DNA from: Streptomyces lavendulae subsp. lavendulae
Lineage (GTDB): Bacteria > Actinomycetota > Actinomycetes > Streptomycetales > Streptomycetaceae
NCBI RefSeq assembly: GCF_002803845.1
Contig: NZ_CP024985.1
Span: 8,133,501-8,197,500 of the forward strand
DNA: 64,000 nucleotides
Direction: 5' to 3'
How positions within the stretch are numbered: position 1 is the stretch's first letter; every line of letters starts with the position of its first letter. The notes beneath the pieces are model-generated. The model searched no databases. It was not told the origin of the DNA and worked only from the letters and a program-made list of their open reading frames with translations. A program made the position numbers and the translations under genes. This document shows positions 1 to 8,848 of this stretch, piece after piece.

Positions 1-1
1 T

Positions 2-1066
2 CTGCTGCGGCTGGCGACCCTGTGCGCGCTGCTCGTCGTCACCCGCTTCGAAGCGCTGCTGCCCGTGGTCGCCCTCACCAACCTGGGCGACCGGGCGGCC
101 AAGACGCTGGAGATGCTCTTCGCGACACGCGTCGCGGGCGAACGCCGCGCCACCTACCAGGCGTTGTCGCGCAGCTCGGCGAACGCCGGTTACGCGCTCG
201 GCGCGGGTCTCGCCGCGATCGGCCTCGCGGTGGGCAGCCGCCAGGCCTACCAGGTCCTGATCCTCGCCAACGCCCTGTCCTTCGTCGCCGCCGCCGCCCT
301 GGTGTGGCGCACCGGGGAGGCGGGCGGCCGCCCGCGGGCGCGGGCCCGCGCGGGCAGCCGGGCCGCAGCGGACGGGCCCGCCGCACCGAACGGGCGGCGG
401 CAGCCCGCACCGAGCCCTTGGCGGGACCGCGGATACCTGCGGTTCGTCCTGCTGGACATGCCGATGAACCTGGACGACTCGATCCTCGGCGTGGGGCTGC
501 CGCTGTGGCTGGTCCACCACACGGACGCACCCCACGCGCTGGTCCCGGCCTTCCTCGTGATCAACACCGTGCTCGTCGTCGTACTGCAACTGCGGGTCTC
601 CGCCCGGGTCGAGGAGCCGCGCCAGGCGGCGGCCGCGGTCCGCCTGTACGGGCTGACGATGTTCGCCTCCTGCGCCCTGCTCGCGCTGTCGACGGGAGGC
701 GGGGCCTGGACCGCCTCGGTCGTCCTGCTGGCTGTGGCGGTACTGGCCACCCTGGCGGAGCTGATGCGGTCGGTGAGCTCCTGGGAGCTGGCGGTGTCCC
801 TCGCGCCCCAGGAGGCACGGGCGTCCTACCTCGGGGTGGCGGGCATGGCCCAGTCGGTGCAGAAGTCGGCCGGGCCGGTGCTGCTGACGGGGGCCGTGAT
901 GGCGGCCGGCCCCACCGGATGGCTCGTCCTCGGAGCGGCGGTCGCGGGCCTGTCCGTCGTACAGCGGCGTTACAGCGTACGGCGGTTGGACGCCCTGGAC
1001 GCGAAGGACGTCTTGGACGCCGCGGCGCCCACCGCCGCCGGGGCCCCGGCCGACAAGGTCCGTTGA
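2..1066 (+). CDS. MFS transporter, C-terminal part (5' end outside window)
   Basis: The reading frame is open from the first bases of the window, so the start lies upstream and only about 354 C-terminal residues are seen. The product is rich in hydrophobic helices (for example around AYQVLILANALSFVAAAALV and SVVLLAVAVLATLAELMRSV), with short charged loops and a basic central loop near residues 110-140, as in major facilitator family exporters. The C-terminal half has the usual set of about six membrane spans. The substrate cannot be told. The small gene downstream faces it on the opposite strand. Confidence 0.75.
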   Translation: MLRLATLCALLVVTRFEALLPVVALTNLGDRAAKTLEMLFATRVAGERRATYQALSRSSANAGYALGAGLAAIGLAVGSRQAYQVLILANALSFVAAAALVWRTGEAGGRPRARARAGSRAAADGPAAPNGRRQPAPSPWRDRGYLRFVLLDMPMNLDDSILGVGLPLWLVHHTDAPHALVPAFLVINTVLVVVLQLRVSARVEEPRQAAAAVRLYGLTMFASCALLALSTGGGAWTASVVLLAVAVLATLAELMRSVSSWELAVSLAPQEARASYLGVAGMAQSVQKSAGPVLLTGAVMAAGPTGWLVLGAAVAGLSVVQRRYSVRRLDALDAKDVLDAAAPTAAGAPADKVR

Positions 1067-1070
1067 GGGG

Positions 1071-1591
1071 TCACCGCCGGCGGCGGCGCCCGCCCTCGTC
1101 GGACGAGGACGAGGACGAGGACGAGGCCTCAAGGATGGTCTCGACCTCGGCGTGGCCCGCCTCGTCCGCCCCGACCGGACCCGGTTCTCGTGCTGGGCAC
1201 CACCGACGCGTCCCTGAGGGTAGTCGTTGAGGAACTCCGGTGCTTCGTGGGACGGGTCGGCCTGCCGCCGCAGCGCGCTGCGGATGTGCTTGAGGGCTCC
1301 CGGCTCGCGAAGCGCCTCGGCGTTGGCGATCCCCATGAGCATCGCCGCCGCCCGGCACTGGTCGTCGCTCAGGCCCTCGATCTCCTCCTCACGGACGTAG
1401 CGGCCGTCGGTCTTCTCCGTTCCCGGATACTGCGTCATGTTGGTGGTGATCCACGGAGCTCCGCCGCGTCCCGGGCGCTCGTTGTACAGTCCGAACGGGG
1501 TGTCGTGCGTGGTGAAGCGGGCCGCTGGGGTCCGCGGCGGCAGAGCCCTTCCGTCCCGCTCGCCGCCCTCTTTCCTCCGGTCGTGACCCAT
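1071..1591 (-). pseudogene. Hypothetical protein, probably frameshifted near its 3' end
   Basis: From ATG 1591 the minus strand reads as a convincing small protein (MGHDRRKEGG..., then FGLYNERPGRGG, MTQYPGTEKTDGRYVREEEI and a helical stretch LSDDQCRAAAMLMG) as far as EFLNDYPQ near position 1215. In that frame no sensible stop follows: it runs antisense through the transporter to the window edge. A neighbouring frame ends neatly at 1071 with an acidic/serine tail (AEVETILEASSSSSSSSDEG then RRRRR). The simplest reading is one gene with an indel between about 1185 and 1230, either a real mutation or a sequence error. I do not recognise the family. Confidence 0.45.
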
Positions 1592-1756
1592 GACGCCGCC
1601 GCTTCCCGTAAGGGGGCCGGAGCCCGGACGCACTGCCCGGGCTCCGAACCGTTCCGCCAGTGGCCTTCGACGACAGGCGCACCGGAGGCGTCCGCACATG
1701 CCCCTGAGGGCAGACCTGCGTCCCATGCGGAGCCGGGCGTCCCGGGGAGAGGGTGC

Positions 1757-1797
1757 GCGAAGGTGCCCGGAGCCTCCAGGGCTCCGGGCACCTTCGC
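1757..1797 (-). terminator. Strong hairpin downstream of the M4 protease
   Basis: A perfect 18-bp stem (1757-1774 pairs with 1780-1797) with a 5-base loop TCCAG lies 16 bp past the stop of the minus-strand protease. It has the size and place of a Streptomyces intrinsic-type terminator; no long T run follows. Confidence 0.75.
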
Positions 1798-1812
1798 TCA
1801 GGTCGTGGTCGG

Positions 1813-3855
1813 TCAGAAGGTGAGCTTGAAGTCGGTGATCGTGCCGGTGTCAGCGGCTCCCTTGTCCTGGACCTTGAGCTTCCAGGTGCCGTTGGCCGCC
1901 ACGGCCGAGGCGTTCACCGTGAACGTCTTGTCCAGGTTGGCCGTGGAGTCGGACGAGGAGTTCTGCAGGCGGTACGAGGTCCCGTTGGGGGCCACCAGGT
2001 CGATCTGGAGGTCACCGATGTAGGTGTGGGTGATCTTCACGCCGACCTTGAGGGCGCTCGGCGCGTTGCCGGTGACGCCGGTGACGCTGACCGACGACGT
2101 GACCGCCGGGCCGGGGGAGTCCGGAATGGCCACCCGGGTCGTGCTCTCGAAGACCTTGCCCGGGGTGGGGGTGCCACCGTTCGAGCGGGCGCCCACGTTC
2201 ACGGCGGCCCAGGCGTCGGTGACGCTGTTGACCTCGGGGCTGCCGGCCCCGTACAGCTCGGTCGCCGCGGCGATCGTGCCCGCGCGGGCCCCCGCGTAGT
2301 CCGTGCTGGAGTTGAACTTGCTGGTCAGCGCCTTGTACCAGATCAGCTGAGCCTTGTCCCGGCCGATGCCGGTGACGGGCAGGCCGTCGGAGGTCGGGGA
2401 GTTGTAGCTGACGCCGTTGATCGTCTTGGCGCCGGAGCCCTCGGAGGCCAGGTAGAACCAGTGGTTGGCCGGGCCCGAGGAGTAGTGGACGTCGAGGTTG
2501 CCGACGCCGGAGTACCACGCGTCCGCGGAGCCGCCGTCCTTGCTCGGCTTGTCCATGTAGCGCAGCGGGGTGCCGTCGCCGTTGATGTTGATCTGCTCGC
2601 CGATGAGGTAGTTGCCCGGCGCGCTGGGGTTGTTCGCGTAGAACTCGACGGACGTGCCCATGATGTCGGAGGTCGCCTCGTTCAGGCCGCCCGACTCGCC
2701 GCTGTAGTTGAGGCCGGCGGTGGCGGCGGTGACGCCGTGCGTCATCTCGTGACCGGCGACGTCGAGCGAGGTCAGCGGGTCGTTGTTGCCCGTTCCGTCG
2801 CCGTACGTCATGCAGAAGCAGCCGTCGTCCCAGAACGCGTTGACGTACGCGTTGCCGTAGTGGACCCGGGAGTAGGCGGCGACGCCGTCGCCGCGGATTC
2901 CGGAGCGGCCCAGGACGTTCTTGTAGAAGTCCCAGGTGACCCCGGCGCCGTAGGCGGCGTCGGCGCCCGCGGTGGCGGCGTTGGAGTTGGCCCCGTTGCC
3001 CCAGGTGTCGGTGGACTGGGTGAAGAGCGAGCCCGTGCCGGACGTACCGCGGTTCAGGTTGTACGTCTTGTGGCCGCCGCGGGCCGCGTCGTTCAGCGTG
3101 AAGTTCGAACCGGACGCCGAGGTGCCGAGGGTGACCTGGCCGCTGTAGTGGGTGTTGCCGACACCGGTCTCGATGCCCTGCCACTGGTGGAGCTTGGCGC
3201 CCGTCTTGGCGTCGGTGATGACGTGGAGCTGGTTGGGGGTGCCGTCGTCCTGGAGGCCGCCGATGACGGTCTCGTAGGCCAGGGTCGGCACGCCCTTCGC
3301 CATCCACACGACCTTGCGGGGCGCGGCGTCGGCCTTGTCGGCCTTGGAGCCGATCGCCTTGGCGGCGTCGAGGGCCTTCGCGGAGGCGGCCGCCGGAGCG
3401 TCGGCCGGGGCGGCGGTGGAGACGCCCTGCAGCTGGGCGGTGGACGCCTTGCTCACGCTCTGCGTCCGGTCCGCCGAAGTGCGGTTGACGACCAGGTCGC
3501 CGCCGAGGACGGGGAGTCCCTCGTAGGTGCGCTCGTATCGGGTGTGGGTGGTACCGTCCTGGTCCTTGACCACGTCGTGGACCAAGAGCTTCTCCTGGTC
3601 GCCGAGGCCGAGTTCCTTGGCCGTGGCGGCCGTGGTGCTCTGGGCCTTGGCTATGAGCTCGGCGCGCTGGGACGGCGAGAGCTGCGCGGGCAGTGCGCCC
3701 GGGTTGCGAACGGGCCCGCCCTTGGGGGCGGTCGCGTTCGAGGACCCTTCGGGCTGCGCGCTGGCGCTGCCCGCCTGGACGCCGACGGTGAGCAGTGCGG
3801 CGGCGGCGAGCAGGGCGCCGGTGGCGGTGGCGTTCCGCCGGTGCGTGGACTTCAC
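1813..3855 (-). CDS. Secreted M4 (thermolysin-family) metallopeptidase with P-domain
   Basis: This 680-residue secreted zinc endopeptidase starts at GTG 3855, preceded by AGAAGGAG at good spacing; longer readings lack a leader-like start. It begins with a basic N-region and a hydrophobic signal (TGALLAAAALLTVGVQAG, then ASA). A long FTP/PepSY-type propeptide follows. The catalytic domain has the zinc motif HEMTH (residues 369-373) and the third-ligand motif NEATSD. The last ~115 residues (from about SVSVTGVTGNAPSALKV to DFKLTF) form a proprotein-convertase P-domain, common on Streptomyces M4 enzymes. The likely role is extracellular protein breakdown. It is divergent from the S53 protease, sharing a 393-bp upstream region. 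Confidence 0.95.
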   Translation of the reverse strand: MKSTHRRNATATGALLAAAALLTVGVQAGSASAQPEGSSNATAPKGGPVRNPGALPAQLSPSQRAELIAKAQSTTAATAKELGLGDQEKLLVHDVVKDQDGTTHTRYERTYEGLPVLGGDLVVNRTSADRTQSVSKASTAQLQGVSTAAPADAPAAASAKALDAAKAIGSKADKADAAPRKVVWMAKGVPTLAYETVIGGLQDDGTPNQLHVITDAKTGAKLHQWQGIETGVGNTHYSGQVTLGTSASGSNFTLNDAARGGHKTYNLNRGTSGTGSLFTQSTDTWGNGANSNAATAGADAAYGAGVTWDFYKNVLGRSGIRGDGVAAYSRVHYGNAYVNAFWDDGCFCMTYGDGTGNNDPLTSLDVAGHEMTHGVTAATAGLNYSGESGGLNEATSDIMGTSVEFYANNPSAPGNYLIGEQININGDGTPLRYMDKPSKDGGSADAWYSGVGNLDVHYSSGPANHWFYLASEGSGAKTINGVSYNSPTSDGLPVTGIGRDKAQLIWYKALTSKFNSSTDYAGARAGTIAAATELYGAGSPEVNSVTDAWAAVNVGARSNGGTPTPGKVFESTTRVAIPDSPGPAVTSSVSVTGVTGNAPSALKVGVKITHTYIGDLQIDLVAPNGTSYRLQNSSSDSTANLDKTFTVNASAVAANGTWKLKVQDKGAADTGTITDFKLTF

Positions 3856-4248
3856 GCGGACTCCTTCTGAGCGTGGGGGGTGGAACCGGCGGCCGGGATG
3901 AGGCCGGCCGGGTGGAGCGTGTGTCGCTCGTCGTGCTGGGGATGGGGAGAGGTTGCCAGCGATCGCCATGATCGCCATGGACACGTCAGGTATTCGCCGA
4001 AAGGCGTCCGAATTTCGCCGGGTCGCGTCCGCTGACCGGACACCTCGGGGCGGCGCAGACGGGCTTAAATGAGCTCAAAACCGCCCATACTGGACGGGAT
4101 TTGACCAGAACCCGGTACTCGGCGTCGTCTTGCGCATTCAGGTAAAGCGTTCGGCATCAAGCGTCAAACAGCCTTGTAATGCGCATGACTTGGCAGGTGT
4201 GATCGCGGGAGCCGCTCCGAGCGGCGCCACCCCCCAAGGGAGTCCGCA
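3856..4248. promoter_or_regulatory. Shared intergenic region between two divergent secreted proteases
   Basis: These 393 bp hold no gene and must carry the promoters of both proteases. An 8-bp inverted repeat TGCGCATT (4131-4138) / AATGCGCA (4178-4185) brackets 39 bp upstream of the S53 gene. A direct repeat GATCGCCATG lies near 3960-3980. No regulator can be named. Confidence 0.35.
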
Positions 4249-5643
4249 ATGCACTCAGTTCGTCGTACGTGGCCGCGCGCCGCGGCCACCACGGCCGCCG
4301 CCGCCGGCCTCGCGCTCACCGCGGTGGCGGCCGCTCCGGTGACCGGTACCGTGACCGCCTCCGCGCACACCTCCGCGGTGCCGCGCACCGTGGCCCGCCC
4401 CGCCGTCGCCGGGCACCAGCTGGTCCGCGCCGTGGGGAGCCCGCTCTCCATCGAGGAGTGCCGGACCAAGTGGAAGATCGCGTGCTACACCCCGCTGCAG
4501 TACCGCGAGGCGTACGACCTGAACCCGCTCTACAAGGCGGGCATCACCGGCAAGGGCCGCACGATCGTGATCGTGGACTCCTTCGGCTCGCCGACGGTCC
4601 AGCACGACCTGGACGTCTACAGCAAGCAGTTCGGGATACCGAGCGCCAAGGTGCAGGTGGTCAAGTGGGGCAACGTCCCCAAGTGGGACCCGAAGAACGA
4701 GGACATGCTCGGCTGGGCCGGTGAGACCACCCTCGACGTGGAGATGGCGCACGCGGTGGCGCCGGACGCGAAGATCGTCCTGGTGGAGACCGCGGTCGCG
4801 GAGACCGAAGGCACCACCGGGCTGCCGGAGATGATGGACGCCGAGAAGGCCCTGATCGACCACGGCATCGGCGACGTGATCACGCAGAGCTTCGGCGCAA
4901 CCGAGAACACCTTCCCCGGGTTCGACAAGGGTGACTTCTCCAGCATCGGGAAACTGCGCTACGCCTTCGAGGCTGCCGCCCGCAACCACGTCACCGTCCT
5001 CGCCTCCTCGGGCGACGGCGGCGCCACCGACAACACCGCCGACGGCACCGGCTACTACCACGAGCGCGTCAACTCCTGGCCCTCCTCCGATCCGCTGGTG
5101 ACCTCCGTCGGCGGCACCCAGCTGCACCTGGACGACGCGGGCAGGCGGACCGCTCCCGAGAGCGTCTACAACGACAACGGCGCGGGCGGCGGGGGCCAGT
5201 CCCACGTCTTCACCCGCCCGGCCTTCCAGAACGGCGTCAAGAACGTCGTCGGCGACCGTCGCGGCACCCCGGACATCTCGATGGCCGCAGCGGTCAACGG
5301 CGGCGCCTGGATCTACTCCAGCTTCGACCCCACCGCCACCGGCTGGGACGTCTCCGGCGGCACCAGCGAGTCCAGCCCCCTGTTCTCCGGCATCGTGGCC
5401 CTTGCCGACCAGGCCGCGGGCAAGCGCCTGGGCAACATCCACGAAGCCCTGTACTCCCTCTACGGGCGCTCCGCCTACGACCGTTCCACCGGCATCGTCG
5501 ACGTCAACGACGGTACGGACAACAGCTACCAGGGCGTCACCGGCTACCCCGCGGTGAACGGCTATGACATGGCCACCGGCGTAGGCACCCTGGACGCGGC
5601 CCGCTTCGTGCCCGCCCTCGCCCGCGAAGGCCGCCGCGGCTGA
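4249..5643 (+). CDS. Secreted S53 family (sedolisin) serine-carboxyl peptidase
   Basis: ATG 4249 follows AAGGGAG at normal spacing. The first ~40 residues are a secretion signal (basic start, then TTAAAAGLALTAVAAAPVTG). The catalytic set of sedolisins is visible: Glu159 and Asp163 in GETTLDVEMAH, and Ser373 in GGTSESSP. The oxyanion region (SQSFGATE) and the SSGDGG segment are also present. The C-terminal DVNDGTDN and YDMATGVGTLD segments fit the calcium site of the family. At 464 residues it has little or no separate prodomain, shorter than kumamolisin types. The likely role is extracellular proteolysis at acidic pH. Confidence 0.93.
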   Translation: MHSVRRTWPRAAATTAAAAGLALTAVAAAPVTGTVTASAHTSAVPRTVARPAVAGHQLVRAVGSPLSIEECRTKWKIACYTPLQYREAYDLNPLYKAGITGKGRTIVIVDSFGSPTVQHDLDVYSKQFGIPSAKVQVVKWGNVPKWDPKNEDMLGWAGETTLDVEMAHAVAPDAKIVLVETAVAETEGTTGLPEMMDAEKALIDHGIGDVITQSFGATENTFPGFDKGDFSSIGKLRYAFEAAARNHVTVLASSGDGGATDNTADGTGYYHERVNSWPSSDPLVTSVGGTQLHLDDAGRRTAPESVYNDNGAGGGGQSHVFTRPAFQNGVKNVVGDRRGTPDISMAAAVNGGAWIYSSFDPTATGWDVSGGTSESSPLFSGIVALADQAAGKRLGNIHEALYSLYGRSAYDRSTGIVDVNDGTDNSYQGVTGYPAVNGYDMATGVGTLDAARFVPALAREGRRG

Positions 5644-5653
5644 CGCTCCCCCC

Positions 5654-5720
5654 GCCGGACGGTCCGTCCGGCCTTCAACGAGGCCCGGGCCGCCCCGCAG
5701 CTGATGCGGGGCGGCCCGGG
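5654..5720. terminator. Two adjacent hairpins between convergent genes
   Basis: A 9-bp stem (5654-5662 with 5664-5672) lies just after the S53 stop. A perfect 16-bp stem (5684-5699 with 5705-5720, loop GCTGA) follows. The position between convergent genes suggests a bidirectional terminator. Confidence 0.75.
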
Positions 5721-5781
5721 TGGACGGGCCCGGCGTCAGCCGGGCCCGTCGGACGACTCGGTGGTGCGGGGCTGATCCGTC

Positions 5782-6108
5782 TCAGTTGCCGATGCCGGAG
5801 GTGCCGACGCCCGAGTTGCCGATGCCGGAGGTGCCGACGCCCGAGTTGCCGATGCCGTGACTGCCGAGGCCCGTGTTTCCGAGCCCCGCGTTGCCCAGTC
5901 CCCAGTTGGCGATTCCGGCGTTTCCGACGCCGTGGTTGGCGATTCCGGCGTTTCCGACGCCGTCATTGACGAAGCCGGCGTTTCCCACGCCGTGGTTGCC
6001 GATGCCTGAGTTGCCCACGCCGTCGGCGCTGGCGGCGCCGGCTCCGCAGATGGCCAGCACTGCCGCGGTACCCAGCGCGGTCGTCACGCGGAGAAGAGTT
6101 GCGCGCAT
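5782..6108 (-). CDS. Small secreted Gly/Asn-repeat protein (GxGNxG repeats)
   Basis: This 108-residue product starts at ATG 6108, where AGGAGG lies 9 bases upstream; an ATG nearer the Shine-Dalgarno is too close. A signal peptide (LLRVTTALGTAAVLAICGAG, ending AASA) is followed almost wholly by five-residue repeats such as GVGNA GIANH GVGNA GIANW and, at the end, GVGTS GIGN. The pattern resembles the NxGxGNxG repeats of mycobacterial MPTR/PPE proteins and pentapeptide-like solenoids. No catalytic residue is seen. A wall or surface structural role is inferred. Confidence 0.8.
   Translation of the reverse strand: MRATLLRVTTALGTAAVLAICGAGAASADGVGNSGIGNHGVGNAGFVNDGVGNAGIANHGVGNAGIANWGLGNAGLGNTGLGSHGIGNSGVGTSGIGNSGVGTSGIGN
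5784..5843. repeat. Two perfect 30-bp tandem repeats inside the repeat gene
   Basis: Bases 5784-5813 and 5814-5843 are identical 30-mers coding SGVGTSGIGN twice; a third partial copy follows. A second near-identical 30-bp pair lies at about 5905-5964. Identity at DNA level implies recent slippage. Confidence 0.85.
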
Positions 6109-6255
6109 CGTCGCATACCTCCTATTTCGGGATATTGGCCTGCTATGCCTAACACATAGGCGTGCCAAAAATCGGAAGAAACCCCCGAAAATCGCCGTGT
6201 CGTTTCGTCCTTGAGCGCGTGTCGGGGGGGCCGGAGGGGCCCGCCGGGACGCGCT

Positions 6256-6756
6256 TCAGCCGCGGGCGCGGTAGCCGGGGTGGACCCCGGGGGTCAGCTC
6301 CTGTTCGGCGGCGACGCGTTCGAGGAGGCCGAGGAGCCGGGTGCGCTGCTCCGGGTCGAGGGCGGCGAGCAGGGCGTCCTCGTGGGCCGCGGCCGCGCGG
6401 GAGACCGCGCCGAGAGTGCGTTTGCCCTCCGCCGTGAGGTGGAGTTCGTGGTTGCGGCGGTCCTCGGCGCTGCGTCGCCGTTCGACGAGGCCCTTGCGCT
6501 CCAGGCCGTCGATGAGCGTGACCACGCGACTCGGTACGACGCCCAGCTCCTCGGAGAGGGCTCGCTGGCTGCGCCCCGGCTGTCCGGCGATCATGCGCAG
6601 CAGTCCGACGTCCGCCGGGGTCACTCCCAGGTGGCCGATGCGTTCGGCGAAGCGTCCGGCGGCGTGCGCGCCGATCTGGGCGAGGAGGAACGCGGCTCCG
6701 CGCGGCCCGGTGGCCGGGGCGGGGCCCGTCGTATGCGGTTGCCCTGGACTGTTCAC
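6256..6756 (-). CDS. MarR-family transcriptional regulator
   Basis: The product has the MarR winged-helix layout: a helical start (AAFLLAQIGAHAAGRFAERI), a recognition part (RSQRALSEELGVVPSRVVTL) and the wing (RKGLVERRRSAEDRRNHELH). GTG 6756 is preferred because a -10-like TACGAT sits only six bases upstream, suggesting a leaderless transcript; a TTG at 6780 would add eight residues. It is divergent from the membrane protein and SGNH gene pair, which it probably controls. The ligand is unknown. Confidence 0.85.
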   Translation of the reverse strand: MNSPGQPHTTGPAPATGPRGAAFLLAQIGAHAAGRFAERIGHLGVTPADVGLLRMIAGQPGRSQRALSEELGVVPSRVVTLIDGLERKGLVERRRSAEDRRNHELHLTAEGKRTLGAVSRAAAAHEDALLAALDPEQRTRLLGLLERVAAEQELTPGVHPGYRARG

Positions 6757-6825
6757 CGGCCTATCGTAAGCCACGAGCAATGATTCAGCTCAGTGAACGA
6801 TTGACTTCAGAGAACGGATTCTGCC

Positions 6826-7548
6826 GTGACCGCCACCCCAGAGACCGCCACCACCGCCACCCCCGCGACCCGCAGCCGACGCGACGCGCAGGCCGGGCCG
6901 CCGCCCGGCATCCTCGCCGTGGTCTTCACCGCCCTCTTCCTCGCCGGGCTCGTGCTCAGCACCCTCCTCGCGGACGGGGACACCTTCCCCTCCCCCTTCG
7001 GCTCCTCCGACACGGTGACCTCGTACTTCCGCGACCACACCGGTGCGGTCCGCCTCTCCGGAGCCCTGCAGTTCGCGGCCTCGGTGCCGCTCGCGATCTA
7101 CGCCGCGACCGTCTCCGCGCGGCTGCACAAGCTCGGGGTCCGTGCCCCGGGCGCCACCATCGCCCTCGCCGGGGGAGTCCTCGCCTCGGCCTTCCTGACC
7201 TGCTCGGGACTGGTCACCTGGGTGCTGTCCCGGCCCGAGGTCGCGGATCACGCAGAACTCGTACGGGCCCTGCAGTACCTGGCCTTCGGACTCGGCGGGC
7301 CCGCCCACGTCGTCCTGCTGGGGCTGCTGATCGCCGGGATCGCCGTACCGGGCCTGCTCGCGGGCCTGCTGCCCCGCGCCCTCGCCGTGACGGGCCTGGC
7401 CGTCGCGGCGATCGCCGAACTGTCCACGCTGGTCCTGCTGGCCGACGGCGCCGCCCTGCTGCTGCCGGTCGCCCGGTTCGCCGGTCTGCTGTGGCTGATC
7501 GCGGCCGGGTTCCTGCTGCCGCGCCGCCGCGTCCGTACGGAGGGCTGA
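6826..7548 (+). CDS. Multi-pass membrane protein, DUF4386-like
   Basis: The 240-residue product starts at GTG 6826. A Thr/Ala-rich cytoplasmic head is followed by about six membrane spans (for example ILAVVFTALFLAGLVLSTLL, ATIALAGGVLASAFLTCSG and LAVTGLAVAAIAELSTLVLL). The arrangement fits small DUF4386-type integral membrane proteins often paired with MarR regulators. It lies 5 bp before the SGNH hydrolase and is probably co-transcribed with it. No catalytic motif is seen. Confidence 0.7.
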   Translation: MTATPETATTATPATRSRRDAQAGPPPGILAVVFTALFLAGLVLSTLLADGDTFPSPFGSSDTVTSYFRDHTGAVRLSGALQFAASVPLAIYAATVSARLHKLGVRAPGATIALAGGVLASAFLTCSGLVTWVLSRPEVADHAELVRALQYLAFGLGGPAHVVLLGLLIAGIAVPGLLAGLLPRALAVTGLAVAAIAELSTLVLLADGAALLLPVARFAGLLWLIAAGFLLPRRRVRTEG

Positions 7549-7553
7549 CCGCC

Positions 7554-8402
7554 ATGACCACCGCGACCACCACCCCCGCACACGACCCGGCGGAACGGAT
7601 GCTCCGCTTCCATCAGCCCGAGAAGGTCCTGCGCCACCTCGGGCCCGCCCCCGACGAGGCGGCGCTCGCGGCCCTGTTCGGACTCGACCCGGCCGGCTAC
7701 CGCACGCGACTGGACCGCTTCGAGGAGTGCAACCGAGCGGCCGCCGCCGCGCTCGAAGCCGCGCCGGGGACGTCCGCACGTCTGGCCGGACTGCCGTTCC
7801 GGCCGGGCGAGCACGTGGTGGCCGTCGGGGAGAGCACCACCGCCGACCGGCTCTCCTGGTTCGAGATCCTGCGGCACCTGCTCCCGGAGGGCGTCCGCTG
7901 CACCAACCTGGCCGTGTCCGGCAGTACGACGACCCAGGCCCTGGCGAACCTCCCGCTGCTCGGGTTCCAGCGGCCCGACTGGGTGCTGTGCATGCTGGGG
8001 GCCAACGACGTCCAGCGACTGGACGGGGTCCCGCTGGTCGCCGCCGCCGAGACCCGCCGCGCCCTGCGGGCCCTGCGCGACCTGACGGTCCGCCGGACCG
8101 GGGCCCGCTGGATCTGGCTCACCCCGACCGCCGTCGACCCCGGGCGCGTCGCGGAGTACGTGCACTTCCGCAGGGCGGGGCTCTCCTGGGCCGGGGAGGA
8201 CCTCGACGCCGTCGCGGAACTGCTGCTCGCGGAGCCCGAGGCCACGGTCGACACACGGGCCGCCGCGCACGGCCACCTGGAGGAGGACGGCGTCCACCTC
8301 ACCCCGGCCGGTCAACGACGCGTCGCAGCGGCCGTGCTCGACGCGCTCGGTCCGGTGGAGGAACGGACATCCGGCGTCCCTCAGGGAGCCGATCGCCCCT
8401 GA
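7554..8402 (+). CDS. SGNH/GDSL-family hydrolase
   Basis: ATG 7554 gives 282 residues. All four family blocks are present: VAVGESTT (block I, with GES in place of GDS), LAVSGSTT (block II glycine), MLGANDV (block III GxND) and EEDGVHLTPAG (block V DxxH). The ~80-residue N-terminal extension (MLRFHQPEKVLRHLGPAPDE...) has no hydrophobic signal, so the enzyme is probably cytoplasmic. An esterase or lipase-like activity is expected; the substrate is unknown. It follows the membrane protein in one operon. Confidence 0.85.
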   Translation: MTTATTTPAHDPAERMLRFHQPEKVLRHLGPAPDEAALAALFGLDPAGYRTRLDRFEECNRAAAAALEAAPGTSARLAGLPFRPGEHVVAVGESTTADRLSWFEILRHLLPEGVRCTNLAVSGSTTTQALANLPLLGFQRPDWVLCMLGANDVQRLDGVPLVAAAETRRALRALRDLTVRRTGARWIWLTPTAVDPGRVAEYVHFRRAGLSWAGEDLDAVAELLLAEPEATVDTRAAAHGHLEEDGVHLTPAGQRRVAAAVLDALGPVEERTSGVPQGADRP

Positions 8403-8848
8403 GCGGTGTCCTCGGCCGCAAGCGTGCGGGGGCCGGAAGCGGACCGGTGCCTGGAAGCGGGCCTTGCGGGCGGCGCGGCGGAAGACGGTGAGGACGGCCG
8501 GGCCGGCCAGGCAGATGCAGACGAGGTTCGTGACGCCCCGGCCCGCCATCCGGCACCGGCCGAGCGGGGTCAGGCGGGGCCGGTGCTCTGGCCGGGGTGG
8601 GGCGAGTCGTCATTTATGCTTCGAAGCGGCCGCGGGGCGGTGAGGCATCGCCGTCCGCGGCAAGCGCGAAGCGGTCGGTCCGGCCGGTCGAGGGGTGTGG
8701 CCGGACACGGCCGCGCCCCGGACGGGGACCGCGTGACGCTGATCATGACGATCTCGGGGAATCGAGTGCCTGCCGAAACGCGTCTCAATGGTGTGGGGTC
8801 TGCAGCGCCCCCGCCCGCGAACAGAAGACCCCCAGGGAGAAGCGAGGT
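8403..8848. other. 446-bp gap with no supported gene
   Basis: Open frames here on both strands have random arginine/proline-rich composition. A minus-strand stretch near 8400-8549 starting MAGRGVTNLVCICLAGPAVL looks vaguely like a small membrane peptide, but it has no ribosome site. The promoter of the kinase must lie near the right end. Confidence 0.5.

Noticed and set aside
1753..3870. Very long open frame antisense to the M4 protease
   Set aside because: Its Gly/Val/Arg-rich composition is the mirror of the protease codons; the protease frame has domains and a signal peptide.
5784..5964. Tandem repeats as a CRISPR array
   Set aside because: Repeats are directly adjacent without spacers and are coding.
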